Source: Allobrachymonas sp. | GTDB lineage: Bacteria; Pseudomonadota; Gammaproteobacteria; Burkholderiales; Burkholderiaceae_C | Reading direction: 5' to 3' | Length of the DNA: 5,748 bases | Assembly (NCBI GenBank): GCA_012036375.1 | Contig: JAAUOI010000213.1 | Coordinates: 1-5,748 of the forward strand | Part shown: positions 1 to 5,320 of the stretch, piece by piece | Layout: each line of letters starts with the position of its first letter | How positions within the stretch are numbered: position 1 is the first letter of the stretch | Program-made: the position numbers and the translations under genes | The notes under the pieces: generated by a model | What the model saw: the letters and a program-made list of their open reading frames with translations, nothing else | What the model was told of the DNA's origin: nothing | Databases searched by the model: none

Positions 1-1
1 T

Positions 2-460
2 AAAAATCCAGTGATCGGCGCATCGGTTGTGGGCAACTCTGGTTTCCACATCCTCCAAAGCATCAAGCTCACGCTCACCGATGAAGACGGATTTTCAGGG
101 CATTTTGAGCATGTAGCCGGCATGGAATCTGCGCAAGATGCTATTAAAAACGAAGCATCACTGATTGCGCAACTCTCCCGCTTCGGCAGCTCACACTTTG
201 AATTGCTGCACATCGATGTGCGCCAAGCCGCGCATCTCTTCCTGCCCGCCAGCAGCCTGAATGCGATGCGCCGCGAAGCCTTGGCGCAGCTCGAATCCGA
301 GCGCAGAAAAGCCTACGAGCGCCCCACACGCCTGCCCGCCACTGAGCCGCCAGCGATCTACCCCGAAGACACGCTCACGTACCTCGCCAACGTGTTCAAC
401 CAAAAAGCGCACGACTTTTACGCCAAACATGGCGTAAAAAGTGATTGGCGCGGCGTATGA
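2..460 (+). CDS. U32 family peptidase-like protein (RlhA/YdcP type), DUF3656 segment, 5'-partial and frameshifted
   Basis: The reading frame is open from base 2, before the GTG at 11, so the gene starts outside the window. The visible part resembles the DUF3656 segment found in the middle of RlhA/YdcP-type U32 proteins, with a beta-rich stretch (IKLTLTDEDGFSG), an acidic alpha-helical stretch and the typical FLPASSLNAMRREAL block followed by a charged helix. In E. coli RlhA, an Fe-S protein of this family, takes part in hydroxylation of 23S rRNA C2501; other members act in tRNA hydroxylation or ubiquinone synthesis, so the exact role here is not fixed. The frame ends in TGA at 458-460, but the family sequence resumes in another frame at 441 (VIGAAYE). 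One extra A in the A5 run at 436-440 explains the switch. The protein is therefore probably not really truncated at 460. Sure of the family, less sure of the RlhA subgroup. Confidence 0.8.
   Translation, partial: KNPVIGASVVGNSGFHILQSIKLTLTDEDGFSGHFEHVAGMESAQDAIKNEASLIAQLSRFGSSHFELLHIDVRQAAHLFLPASSLNAMRREALAQLESERRKAYERPTRLPATEPPAIYPEDTLTYLANVFNQKAHDFYAKHGVKSDWRGV
436..440 (+). other. Frameshift site 1 in the U32 gene (A5 run, one extra A)
   Basis: Upstream codons GTA AAA run in the frame of base 2; the family sequence continues as GTG ATT GGC in the frame of 441. Removing one A gives GTA AAA GTG ATT (V-K-V-I), a smooth join. Seen directly as a frame change; its cause (assembly error or mutation) cannot be told from this sequence alone. 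Confidence 0.75.
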
Positions 461-763
461 GAGTCAAGAAGAAGAAGGCGAAGTCAGCCTCATGATCACC
501 AAGCACTGCGTGCGCTTCTCGCTCTCGCTGTGCCCCAAGCAAGCCAAAGGCGTCACGGGTGTGCAAGGCACCGTGAAAGCCGAGCCGATGCAGCTCATCA
601 ACGGCAAAGAAAACTCACGCTGCGCTTCGATTGCAAGCCTTGTGAGATGCATGTGGTGGGCAAGCTGAAAACAGCCGTGAAGAATCAACTGGCCAAAGAA
701 CTCGCACTACCTGCTGAAACGCCACTGAAGTTCTACCGCACCAGACCCATAGCCAAAGCATGA
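441..763 (+). CDS. U32 family peptidase-like protein, C-terminal cysteine-cluster part (continuation of the gene at 2-460)
   Basis: This is the C-terminal end of the same U32 gene, in two frames. From 441 to about 608 it reads VIGAAYESQ, then LMITKHCVRFSLSLCPKQ, then EPMQLINGKE. From about 609 to the TGA at 761-763 the frame changes and reads KLTLRFDCKPCEMHVVGK and ends in PIAKA. The four cysteines (codons at 507, 531, 632 and 641) are the conserved C-terminal set that binds a [4Fe-4S] cluster in studied U32 proteins. The second frame change is explained by one A missing from the A4 run at 610-613: with five A the protein reads NGKEKLTLRF without a break. The two shifts are +1 and -1, so the gene returns to its starting frame. 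Both sides of each break keep family sequence, which supports recent loss or sequence error. It converges on hisF with a 33-base gap. Confidence 0.78.
610..613 (+). other. Frameshift site 2 in the U32 gene (A4 run, one missing A)
   Basis: The middle segment ends NGKE in the frame of 441, and the cysteine-rich end FDCKPCEMHVVG is in the frame of base 611. Adding one A to the run gives GAA AAA CTC ACG (E-K-L-T) with no other change. It compensates the +1 shift at 436-440. Confidence 0.75.
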
Positions 764-796
764 AGTGCTGGCATTTGCTTGTGCGCTTCCACTGGC

Positions 797-1597
797 TCAA
801 AGTCGTATCGGAATGCCCCGCGCAGCCATGTGTTGCTTGGCTTGGCTGACCGTGAATTCACCGTAATGAAAAATACTCGCCGCGAGCACGGCATCTGCGC
901 CGCCGGTCTGAATGCCGTCGGCCAGATGCGCCAAAGTGCCCACGCCGCCTGAGGCAATCACGGGCACGCCCACGGCATCGCTCACAGCGCGGGTCAGCGC
1001 CAGATCAAAGCCCGATTTCGTGCCGTCTTTGTCCATGCTGGTGAGCAAAATCTCACCAGCGCCAAGCCCAGCCATTTTGGCCGCCCATTGCACGGCATCG
1101 AGCCCTGTGTTTTTGCGACCACCGTGGCTGTACACATCCCAGCCGCTGCCTACAGGTTTTCCATCTTCGCCAAGACGCATTTCATCTTCCACGCTGCGCT
1201 TTTTGGCATCAATCGCCACCACGATGCATTGCGAGCCGTATTTTTGCGAAGCATCAAAAATCACTTGCGGATTGGCAATCGCAGCCGAGTTGAAGGAGGT
1301 TTTATCCGCCCCCGCATTAAGCAAACGGCGTACATCATCGACTGTGCGCACACCGCCACCCACGGTGAGCGGGATGAACACTTGAGCAGCCACGGCCTCA
1401 ATGATCGGCAAAATCAAATCGCGGCCATCGCTGGTGGCGGTGATGTCTAGGAAGGTCAGCTCGTCCGCGCCCTGCTCGTTGTAGCGGGCGGCAATTTCCA
1501 CGGGATCGCCGGCATCGCGCAGCTCCACGAAATTCACGCCTTTGACGACTCGGCCTCCGGTCACGTCGAGGCAAGGGATGATGCGTTTGGCGAGCAT
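797..1597 (-). CDS. hisF: Imidazole glycerol phosphate synthase, cyclase subunit HisF
   Basis: HisF is the cyclase half of the cytoplasmic HisH-HisF enzyme. It uses ammonia made from glutamine by HisH to turn PRFAR into imidazole glycerol phosphate (histidine pathway) and AICAR (fed to purine synthesis). The 266-residue protein is full length for the family and begins MLAKRIIPCLD. It is a (beta/alpha)8 barrel: catalytic Asp11 (IPCLD) and Asp130 (VVAID) sit at the standard positions, and the phosphate-binding loops are visible as TVGGGVRT near 78-85 and IASGGVGT near 214-221. The start is fixed by the family N-terminus, although no strong ribosome-binding site precedes it. It stands alone: the gene upstream (vapB) is divergent and the U32 gene downstream is convergent, so no hisA, hisH or hisI is adjacent. 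No break or odd residue is seen. Confidence 0.97.
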   Translation of the reverse strand: MLAKRIIPCLDVTGGRVVKGVNFVELRDAGDPVEIAARYNEQGADELTFLDITATSDGRDLILPIIEAVAAQVFIPLTVGGGVRTVDDVRRLLNAGADKTSFNSAAIANPQVIFDASQKYGSQCIVVAIDAKKRSVEDEMRLGEDGKPVGSGWDVYSHGGRKNTGLDAVQWAAKMAGLGAGEILLTSMDKDGTKSGFDLALTRAVSDAVGVPVIASGGVGTLAHLADGIQTGGADAVLAASIFHYGEFTVSQAKQHMAARGIPIRL

Positions 1598-1678
1598 GTT
1601 TGACAGATTTTATTAAATTGACAGATAGTGATTTTATGGCAGAATTACATCATCTAGCCAAATTCAAAGGGTGTTGCC
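1598..1678. promoter_or_regulatory. Divergent control region between hisF and vapB with a TTGACAGAT direct repeat
   Basis: These 81 bases must hold the promoters of both hisF (minus) and vapBC (plus). TTGACAGAT occurs twice, at 1600-1608 and 1618-1626, one 18-base period apart; each copy contains a perfect -35 hexamer TTGACA for plus-strand reading. For the second, CAGAAT at 1640-1645 (16-base spacer, 4 of 6 consensus matches) is a possible -10. For hisF on the minus strand only weak matches are seen, for example TTGGCT and CATAAA 17 bases apart. VapB-type antitoxins usually bind their own promoter with the toxin, so the repeat may be the operator. The promoter assignments are inference. Confidence 0.45.
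1666..1671 (+). promoter_or_regulatory. Ribosome-binding site of vapB
   Basis: AAAGGG lies 7 bases before the ATG at 1679. It supports this start over the in-frame ATG at 1706, which would cut off the first beta strand of the AbrB fold. Confidence 0.6.
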
Positions 1679-1960
1679 ATGATATCTGCTTCCAGCACAT
1701 TAGCCATGTCAGATAACGGTCGGGTGTTGATCCCGGCAGAGCTGCGGGAAAAATTAGGCTTCAAACCCAAATCACCTATTTTTGTAGAGATCAAAGACGG
1801 CAGCTTGGTGTTAACCTCCGCGCAAGAGCGAATGGCACAGCGGCGCAAATATTTTGCAGATTTGATGGTGCAACTCAATGTCAGCCCCGAGCGCAGCCTG
1901 AGCGAAGAATTGATCGCCGAGCGACGCGAGGAAGCCAAACGCGAAGCAGAGGGGCTCTAA
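1679..1960 (+). CDS. vapB: VapB-type antitoxin, SpoVT/AbrB-fold DNA-binding protein
   Basis: A 93-residue antitoxin. Residues 5-48 or so form the swapped-hairpin SpoVT/AbrB DNA-binding domain: STLAMSDNGRVLIPAELREK, then LGFKPKSPIFVEIKDGSLVL, with the hallmark GRVLIPAELREKLG. Residues from about 50 to the end are highly charged and helical (QERMAQRRKYF, ELIAERREEAKREAEGL), as expected of the tail that wraps the toxin and blocks its active site. The partner is the PIN-domain protein 4 bases downstream, so VapB fits better than MazE. In known pairs the antitoxin dimer, with toxin as co-repressor, represses the operon through the upstream operator; the direct repeat at 1600-1626 is a candidate for that site. 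Intact, with a good ribosome-binding site. Confidence 0.88.
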   Translation: MISASSTLAMSDNGRVLIPAELREKLGFKPKSPIFVEIKDGSLVLTSAQERMAQRRKYFADLMVQLNVSPERSLSEELIAERREEAKREAEGL

Positions 1961-1964
1961 GCGA

Positions 1965-2357
1965 ATGATTTACGTGATGGATGCCTCTGCGGTGCTGGCG
2001 CAAATGCAAGGCGAGATCGGCGCTGATGCGGTGGATCACTTGATCCTGGAGCATGAATGCGTGATCAGCACAGTTAATCTCACGGAAGTGGCTACCAAAT
2101 TGATAGACAAAGGTTTAGCATCCGAACAATTAGCTCGCACACTGAAAGAGTTGGATGTGCAGCCAATAGATTTCGATCAAGAGCAATCCTTGCTTTGCGC
2201 CCAATTGCGCGTCAGCACAAAATCCGCCGGCTTGTCTTTAGGTGACCGTGCCTGCCTTGCTTTAGCGCAGCTGATGCATGGCACGGCTGTCACGACCGAT
2301 CATGCTTGGCAAGATATCAAGAAGGCAGTGAACGTGCCGATCCTGCAAATTCGGTGA
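1965..2357 (+). CDS. vapC: VapC-type toxin, PIN-domain ribonuclease
   Basis: A 130-residue PIN-domain protein, the usual VapC length. The acidic residues that bind Mg2+ in this fold are in place: Asp6 (MDAS), Glu41 (NLTEV), Asp94 (SLGDRACLALA) and Asp112 (VTTDHAW). VapC toxins are metal-dependent endoribonucleases that cut tRNA or rRNA and stop translation when the antitoxin is lost; the target here cannot be read from sequence. It starts 4 bases after the vapB stop, with GAGGGG inside the end of vapB serving as ribosome-binding site, so the two are translated from one message. All active-site residues are present, so the toxin is probably functional and the pair should help retain the surrounding DNA. 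Confidence 0.92.
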   Translation: MIYVMDASAVLAQMQGEIGADAVDHLILEHECVISTVNLTEVATKLIDKGLASEQLARTLKELDVQPIDFDQEQSLLCAQLRVSTKSAGLSLGDRACLALAQLMHGTAVTTDHAWQDIKKAVNVPILQIR

Positions 2358-2371
2358 TTTGCATACAACAA

Positions 2372-2408
2372 ATGGCTCAACAGCATCGACCAGCGAGATG
2401 CTAGCCAT
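2372..2408. repeat. Stem-loop with two-part 12-bp stem downstream of vapC
   Basis: ATGGCT (2372-2377) pairs with AGCCAT (2403-2408), and AGCATC (2382-2387) pairs with GATGCT (2397-2402). The two right arms are contiguous and the left arms are separated by a 4-base bulge CAAC; the loop is 9 bases. There is no T tract after it, so it is not a standard intrinsic terminator. It lies in the leader of the ATPase gene and at the 3' end of the vapBC message, and could act as a processing, attenuation or protein-binding site. Pairing is seen directly; function is unknown. Confidence 0.55.
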
Positions 2409-2426
2409 GCGACACGTTGTGTCGTA
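2408..2426. repeat. Short perfect hairpin CGACAC-GTT-GTGTCG
   Basis: CGACAC (2410-2415) and GTGTCG (2419-2424) are perfect inverted copies around a 3-base loop; a G-T and a T-A pair extend the stem to 8. It follows the larger stem-loop with no gap and ends 39 bases before the ATPase start. It may be an operator for a dimeric regulator or an RNA hairpin; no T tract follows, so termination is unlikely. Confidence 0.5.
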
Positions 2427-2453
2427 GGGGTGGCGATGATCAGTCTCTCAAAT

Positions 2454-2457
2454 GGAG
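2454..2457 (+). promoter_or_regulatory. Ribosome-binding site that sets the ATPase start at 2466
   Basis: GGAG lies 8 bases before the ATG at 2466. The alternative GTG at 2430 in the same frame would add MAMISLSNGELI, has no comparable site and starts almost inside the hairpin. Confidence 0.6.
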
Positions 2458-2465
2458 AACTTATC

Positions 2466-2681
2466 ATGCCAAAGAGAATTTCAAAAGCGAACGAAATCAA
2501 CGATGCGCTCTCGCCCATCGTAAAGCTGTGGGTGTTGCGCATCCTTGCTCAACCCAAAGCTCGAAAAGATTTCATGAACAAGCATGGCATTGAGTATGAC
2601 GAACTCGCCACAGCCATTGGGCTAGGTTATTTTGTAGATTCGGAAAAAATCCGATACCAGTTTTTCTGCGAAAAAAGTTGA
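2466..2681 (+). CDS. N-terminal part of the tandem AAA+ ATPase, separated by a frameshift
   Basis: As it stands this frame encodes 71 residues, starting MPKRISKANEINDALSPIVK and ending at the TGA at 2679-2681. The part up to about residue 61 (VLRILAQPKARKDFMNKHGI, then DELATAIGLGYFVDSE) resembles the N-terminus I recall for large tandem AAA+ ATPases of Pseudomonadota. The ATPase gene downstream has an open frame with no stop from 2638, long before its first ATG at 2782. Removing one A from the A6 run at 2644-2649 joins the two as VDSEK-SDTSFSAKKVEPKS and gives one protein of about 713 residues. After the run the present frame gives IRYQFFCEKS, which fits nothing. I read this as the true start of the ATPase gene, not a separate small gene. 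A free-standing 71-residue protein is the alternative. Confidence 0.7.
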   Translation: MPKRISKANEINDALSPIVKLWVLRILAQPKARKDFMNKHGIEYDELATAIGLGYFVDSEKIRYQFFCEKS

Positions 2682-4608
2682 GCCCAAGAGCGAAGATAGT
2701 GAAAGGTTCGATTACAAACTCGCCCTCACAACACTTCAGAAGCTACTCGATGCAGCTGAGTCAAAGGCGGCAAATACACCCATGGACGGCACTCTCAAAA
2801 CCAATGTGGGAAAGCTTGCCAAGCTGATCGGCCTTGATGATGTGGAGCAGCAAATTCTAGAATTTACAGCCATCTTACACACCAATGCAGTACTCGAATC
2901 AGCTTCCCAAATGATGGGAGATCTCAAGACCAGTCAAGTATTCGTTTGGCTTGGTTCGGTACTCAATTTACCCAGCAAGACTATTGCTGCAGCTCTGCAC
3001 AGTAGTGGAAAACTTAATCAAGCCGGCCTTCTATGGCTAGACCGCAGGGGAGCCCATGGCGCTATACAAAAGTTAAGCGTCCTATCCAGTTCGTTTGCTG
3101 ATTTATTGGTTTCAATTGACGTGTTGCCTGTTGACCTATTGCGCGGCATGATTTCTAAAGCCGCCTCCTCTTCACTAGCCCTAGACGACTACCCTCATCT
3201 TCAAGACACCATTCGTGTCGCACGCCCTTACCTGAGCCATGCACTGAATACACAGCGACTCGGAGTAAATTTTTTCTTCTATGGTGTACCCGGTACAGGA
3301 AAAACTGAGTTGACACGCGCTTTAGCGACAGATTCAGGTTGCGATCTCATGGAAGTGGCCACTGAAGACGAAGAAGGCCACCCCATTTCTGGCGAGCGCC
3401 GATTGCGTGCGCTACGCGCAGCGCATTGCATTTTCAATCAGCAGCGAGTGCTGATCATGTTTGACGAGGTTGAAGATGTTTTCAAAGATGGGCGCTCGAA
3501 CTATAACGAAATGAGCAGCGCGCAAACCAGAAAGGGCTGGTTGAATCGCACGTTAGAGTCCAATCAAACACCAACGATTTGGATTTCAAATACACGCACG
3601 GACATTGATCCAGCCTTTATCAGGCGATTTGATATCGTATGCGAGATTCCTATACCTCCCAAGTCTCAACGAGAAAAGATACTTCGCAAAGAATGCGCTG
3701 GACTGGTCAGTGATGCGACTATTAGCCGCATGGCTGGTTCTGAAAGCTTGGCTCCTGCTGTTGTATCGCGTGCCGCAGCGGTTGTGAAATCGGTTCATCG
3801 CATGGTGAAAGCTGGACAAGAGTCAAAATCATTTCAATTACTGATCAACAATACCCTAGAGGCACAAGGGCATCGTCGGATCGGCTCGTATGACAGCAGC
3901 CGTTTGCCAGAGATTTACGATCCCGGCTTCATCCATGCGGATGCTGACTTATCCGCCATAGCGCAAGGCTTAGCAAGCACACGTTCTGGGCGACTTTGTT
4001 TCTACGGCCCGCCTGGCACGGGAAAAACCGCCTATGGACGATGGTTAGCTGAGCAGCTTGATATGCCTTTGCTCATCAAACGTGCGTCTGATCTGAAGTC
4101 AATGTGGGTGGGTGAAAGCGAAAAAAACATTGCATGCGCATTCAAGCAAGCTGAAGACTCAGATGCAATACTGATGATCGACGAAATTGACAGTTTCTTG
4201 CAGGATAGGCGTCATGCGCAACGAAGTTGGGAAATCACAGAGGTCAATGAAATGCTAACTCAAATGGAGTCCTATTCTGGCGTATTGATCGCCTCGACCA
4301 ATCTGATGAATGGCTTGGATCAGGCTTCATTACGCAGATTTGATCTCAAGGCCAAGTTTGACTACTTGCGCTCAGAGCAAGCCACTCGTTTGCTGCAAAA
4401 CCATTGCACTCACTTGGCCATTCCTCAACCTGATTCCATCGCGTTAATGCGAGTGTCTCTAATGCAGCGCCTAACCCCCGGAGACTTTGCAACTGTTATT
4501 CGTCAATCGCGCTTTCGTCCTTTGCTCAATGTAGGCGCTTTAGTCGATGCGCTTGAAAATGAATGCTCACTCAAGGAAGGGCAAAAATCATCAATTGGCT
4601 TTGTATAA
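2638..4608 (+). CDS. Tandem AAA+ ATPase (two ATPase modules), cytoplasmic, role unknown
   Basis: The first ATG of this frame is at 2782 (608 residues), but the frame is open from 2638 and the true start is probably 2466 through the shift at 2644-2649. Numbering from 2782: residues 1-130 are helical with no known motif. Module 1 has Walker A GVPGTGKT (168-175), Walker B LIMFDE (Asp228, Glu229), sensor-1 Asn270 and arginine finger pair RRFD (281-282). Module 2 has Walker A GPPGTGKT (409-416), pore-loop MWVGESE (441-447), Walker B LMIDE (Asp467, Glu468), sensor-1 Asn507 and RRFD (518-519). Module 2 is close to classical AAA proteins such as FtsH, Cdc48 and katanin; module 1 lacks the pore-loop motif. 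No membrane segment and no metalloprotease HExxH is seen, so it is not FtsH. It should form a ring motor that remodels protein or nucleic-acid complexes. The nuclease gene follows after 43 bases on the same strand and is the likely partner. Confidence 0.88.
   Translation: MRKKSDTSFSAKKVEPKSEDSERFDYKLALTTLQKLLDAAESKAANTPMDGTLKTNVGKLAKLIGLDDVEQQILEFTAILHTNAVLESASQMMGDLKTSQVFVWLGSVLNLPSKTIAAALHSSGKLNQAGLLWLDRRGAHGAIQKLSVLSSSFADLLVSIDVLPVDLLRGMISKAASSSLALDDYPHLQDTIRVARPYLSHALNTQRLGVNFFFYGVPGTGKTELTRALATDSGCDLMEVATEDEEGHPISGERRLRALRAAHCIFNQQRVLIMFDEVEDVFKDGRSNYNEMSSAQTRKGWLNRTLESNQTPTIWISNTRTDIDPAFIRRFDIVCEIPIPPKSQREKILRKECAGLVSDATISRMAGSESLAPAVVSRAAAVVKSVHRMVKAGQESKSFQLLINNTLEAQGHRRIGSYDSSRLPEIYDPGFIHADADLSAIAQGLASTRSGRLCFYGPPGTGKTAYGRWLAEQLDMPLLIKRASDLKSMWVGESEKNIACAFKQAEDSDAILMIDEIDSFLQDRRHAQRSWEITEVNEMLTQMESYSGVLIASTNLMNGLDQASLRRFDLKAKFDYLRSEQATRLLQNHCTHLAIPQPDSIALMRVSLMQRLTPGDFATVIRQSRFRPLLNVGALVDALENECSLKEGQKSSIGFV
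2644..2649 (+). other. Frameshift site in the ATPase gene (A6 run, one extra A)
   Basis: The start region is in the frame of 2466 (GAT TCG GAA AAA ATC) and the ATPase body is in the frame of 2782. With five A the codons become GAA AAA TCC GAT ACC and the frame is open to 4608. Either an assembly error, a real mutation, or much less likely slippage during expression. Confidence 0.65.
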
Positions 4609-4624
4609 AACTGATGCTGTGGAA

Positions 4625-4634
4625 CAATCGATTG
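4625..4634. repeat. 10-bp palindrome CAATCGATTG before the nuclease gene
   Basis: A perfect palindrome in the 43-base gap between the ATPase stop and the nuclease ribosome-binding site. It could be a binding site for a small dimeric regulator. A 10-base palindrome can arise by chance, so this is weak. Confidence 0.25.
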
Positions 4635-4640
4635 ATACCC

Positions 4641-4645
4641 GAGGA
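4641..4645 (+). promoter_or_regulatory. Ribosome-binding site of the nuclease gene
   Basis: GAGGA ends 6 bases before the ATG at 4652 and supports that start, which also matches the family N-terminus LSKSKLIAYRQC. Confidence 0.65.
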
Positions 4646-4651
4646 TAATTT

Positions 4652-5320
4652 ATGCGCACCCTCTCTAAATCAAAGCTCATCGCGTATAGACAATGCACTA
4701 AGCGCTTGTGGCTGGAAATTCATCGCCCCGAGCTTCGAGCCGACTCTGCTGCTACGCTAGCCAGTTTCGCAACTGGACATCAGGTGGGCGATATAGCGCG
4801 TCAAATTTATGACCCGAAGCTTAAAGGAACGCTCATTAAGATTGAAGCCGATGGCTTCGAAGCAGCCTTTGTGCAAACCAAGCAATTAATCTCACAAGCA
4901 AAGCCTCTGTTTGAAGCTGGTTTTCGCGCAGGCGGCGCACTTGCATTTGCTGATGTGATGTTGCCGCCACAAAAGCCGCATGGGACTGAGCCTGGCACAT
5001 GGATTGAGGTGAAATCCTCAAGCTCTGTGAAAGACTATCACCGAGACGATGCCGCCATTCAAGCGTTTGTGGCACGCGAAGCCAAGGTTAACCTAACTCG
5101 CATTGCCTTGGCGCATATTGATACAAAATGGCGATATCCGGGTCGTCAAGAATACAGCGGCTTGCTTGTAGAGAACGACTTGACCGACGAGGCTTTTGCG
5201 CGACACGATGAAGTGCGCGAATGGATTGCCAGAGCACAAGTCGTTGCAACAAAACGCAAGGAGCCAGCAGTATCGACCGGAGCACATTGCTCCACGCCTT
5301 TTGAGTGCGGTTTTTTGTAG
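4652..5320 (+). CDS. PD-(D/E)XK nuclease domain, N-terminal part of a DUF2779-type protein, interrupted
   Basis: The 222 residues before the TAG at 5318-5320 form a RecB/Cas4-like nuclease domain. The N-terminal LSKSKLIAYRQCTKRLW carries the first cluster cysteine (Cys15); GHQVGDIAR (His43) matches motif I; Asp101 (ALAFADVML) and Glu119-x-Lys121 (WIEVKSSSSVKDYH) are the metal-binding and catalytic residues; Gln137 in AAIQAFV matches the helix after the active site. At the C-terminus Cys213 and Cys219 (HCSTPFEC) follow. In Cas4 and related enzymes four cysteines hold a [4Fe-4S] cluster. The fourth is encoded just after the stop, in the same frame (TAT TGC at 5321-5326), giving C-x5-C-x5-C. The protein therefore normally continues, and the DUF2779 domain is found downstream in another frame. 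It likely cuts or resects DNA in the cytoplasm, working with the ATPase encoded 43 bases upstream. The family call is from memory of DUF2779 proteins; the substrate is unknown. Confidence 0.82.
   Translation: MRTLSKSKLIAYRQCTKRLWLEIHRPELRADSAATLASFATGHQVGDIARQIYDPKLKGTLIKIEADGFEAAFVQTKQLISQAKPLFEAGFRAGGALAFADVMLPPQKPHGTEPGTWIEVKSSSSVKDYHRDDAAIQAFVAREAKVNLTRIALAHIDTKWRYPGRQEYSGLLVENDLTDEAFARHDEVREWIARAQVVATKRKEPAVSTGAHCSTPFECGFL

Noticed and set aside
764..796. Bidirectional terminator between the convergent U32 and hisF genes
   Set aside because: No convincing stem with a T tract on either strand in these 33 bases.
912..1385. 157-codon open frame on the plus strand across hisF
   Set aside because: It lies opposite the well-supported hisF; its product is rich in Ser, Pro and Thr with no family pattern, and is explained as a shadow of hisF codon use.
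1654..1938. 94-codon open frame on the minus strand opposite vapB
   Set aside because: vapB has a ribosome-binding site, a recognisable AbrB domain and a partner toxin; the antisense product shows no family pattern.
2430..2465. Upstream GTG start for the ATPase N-terminal frame
   Set aside because: The ATG at 2466 has GGAG at a good distance; the GTG has none and starts right after the hairpin.
2644..2649. Programmed ribosomal frameshift at the A6 run
   Set aside because: The needed shift is forward by one base, whereas the usual A-rich slippery sites work backward by one; codon phasing GAA AAA ATC also does not give the standard heptamer, and no strong structure was noticed downstream. An indel is simpler.
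4563..4760. 65-codon open frame overlapping the ATPase end and the nuclease start
   Set aside because: It overlaps two better-supported genes in another frame and has no recognisable content.
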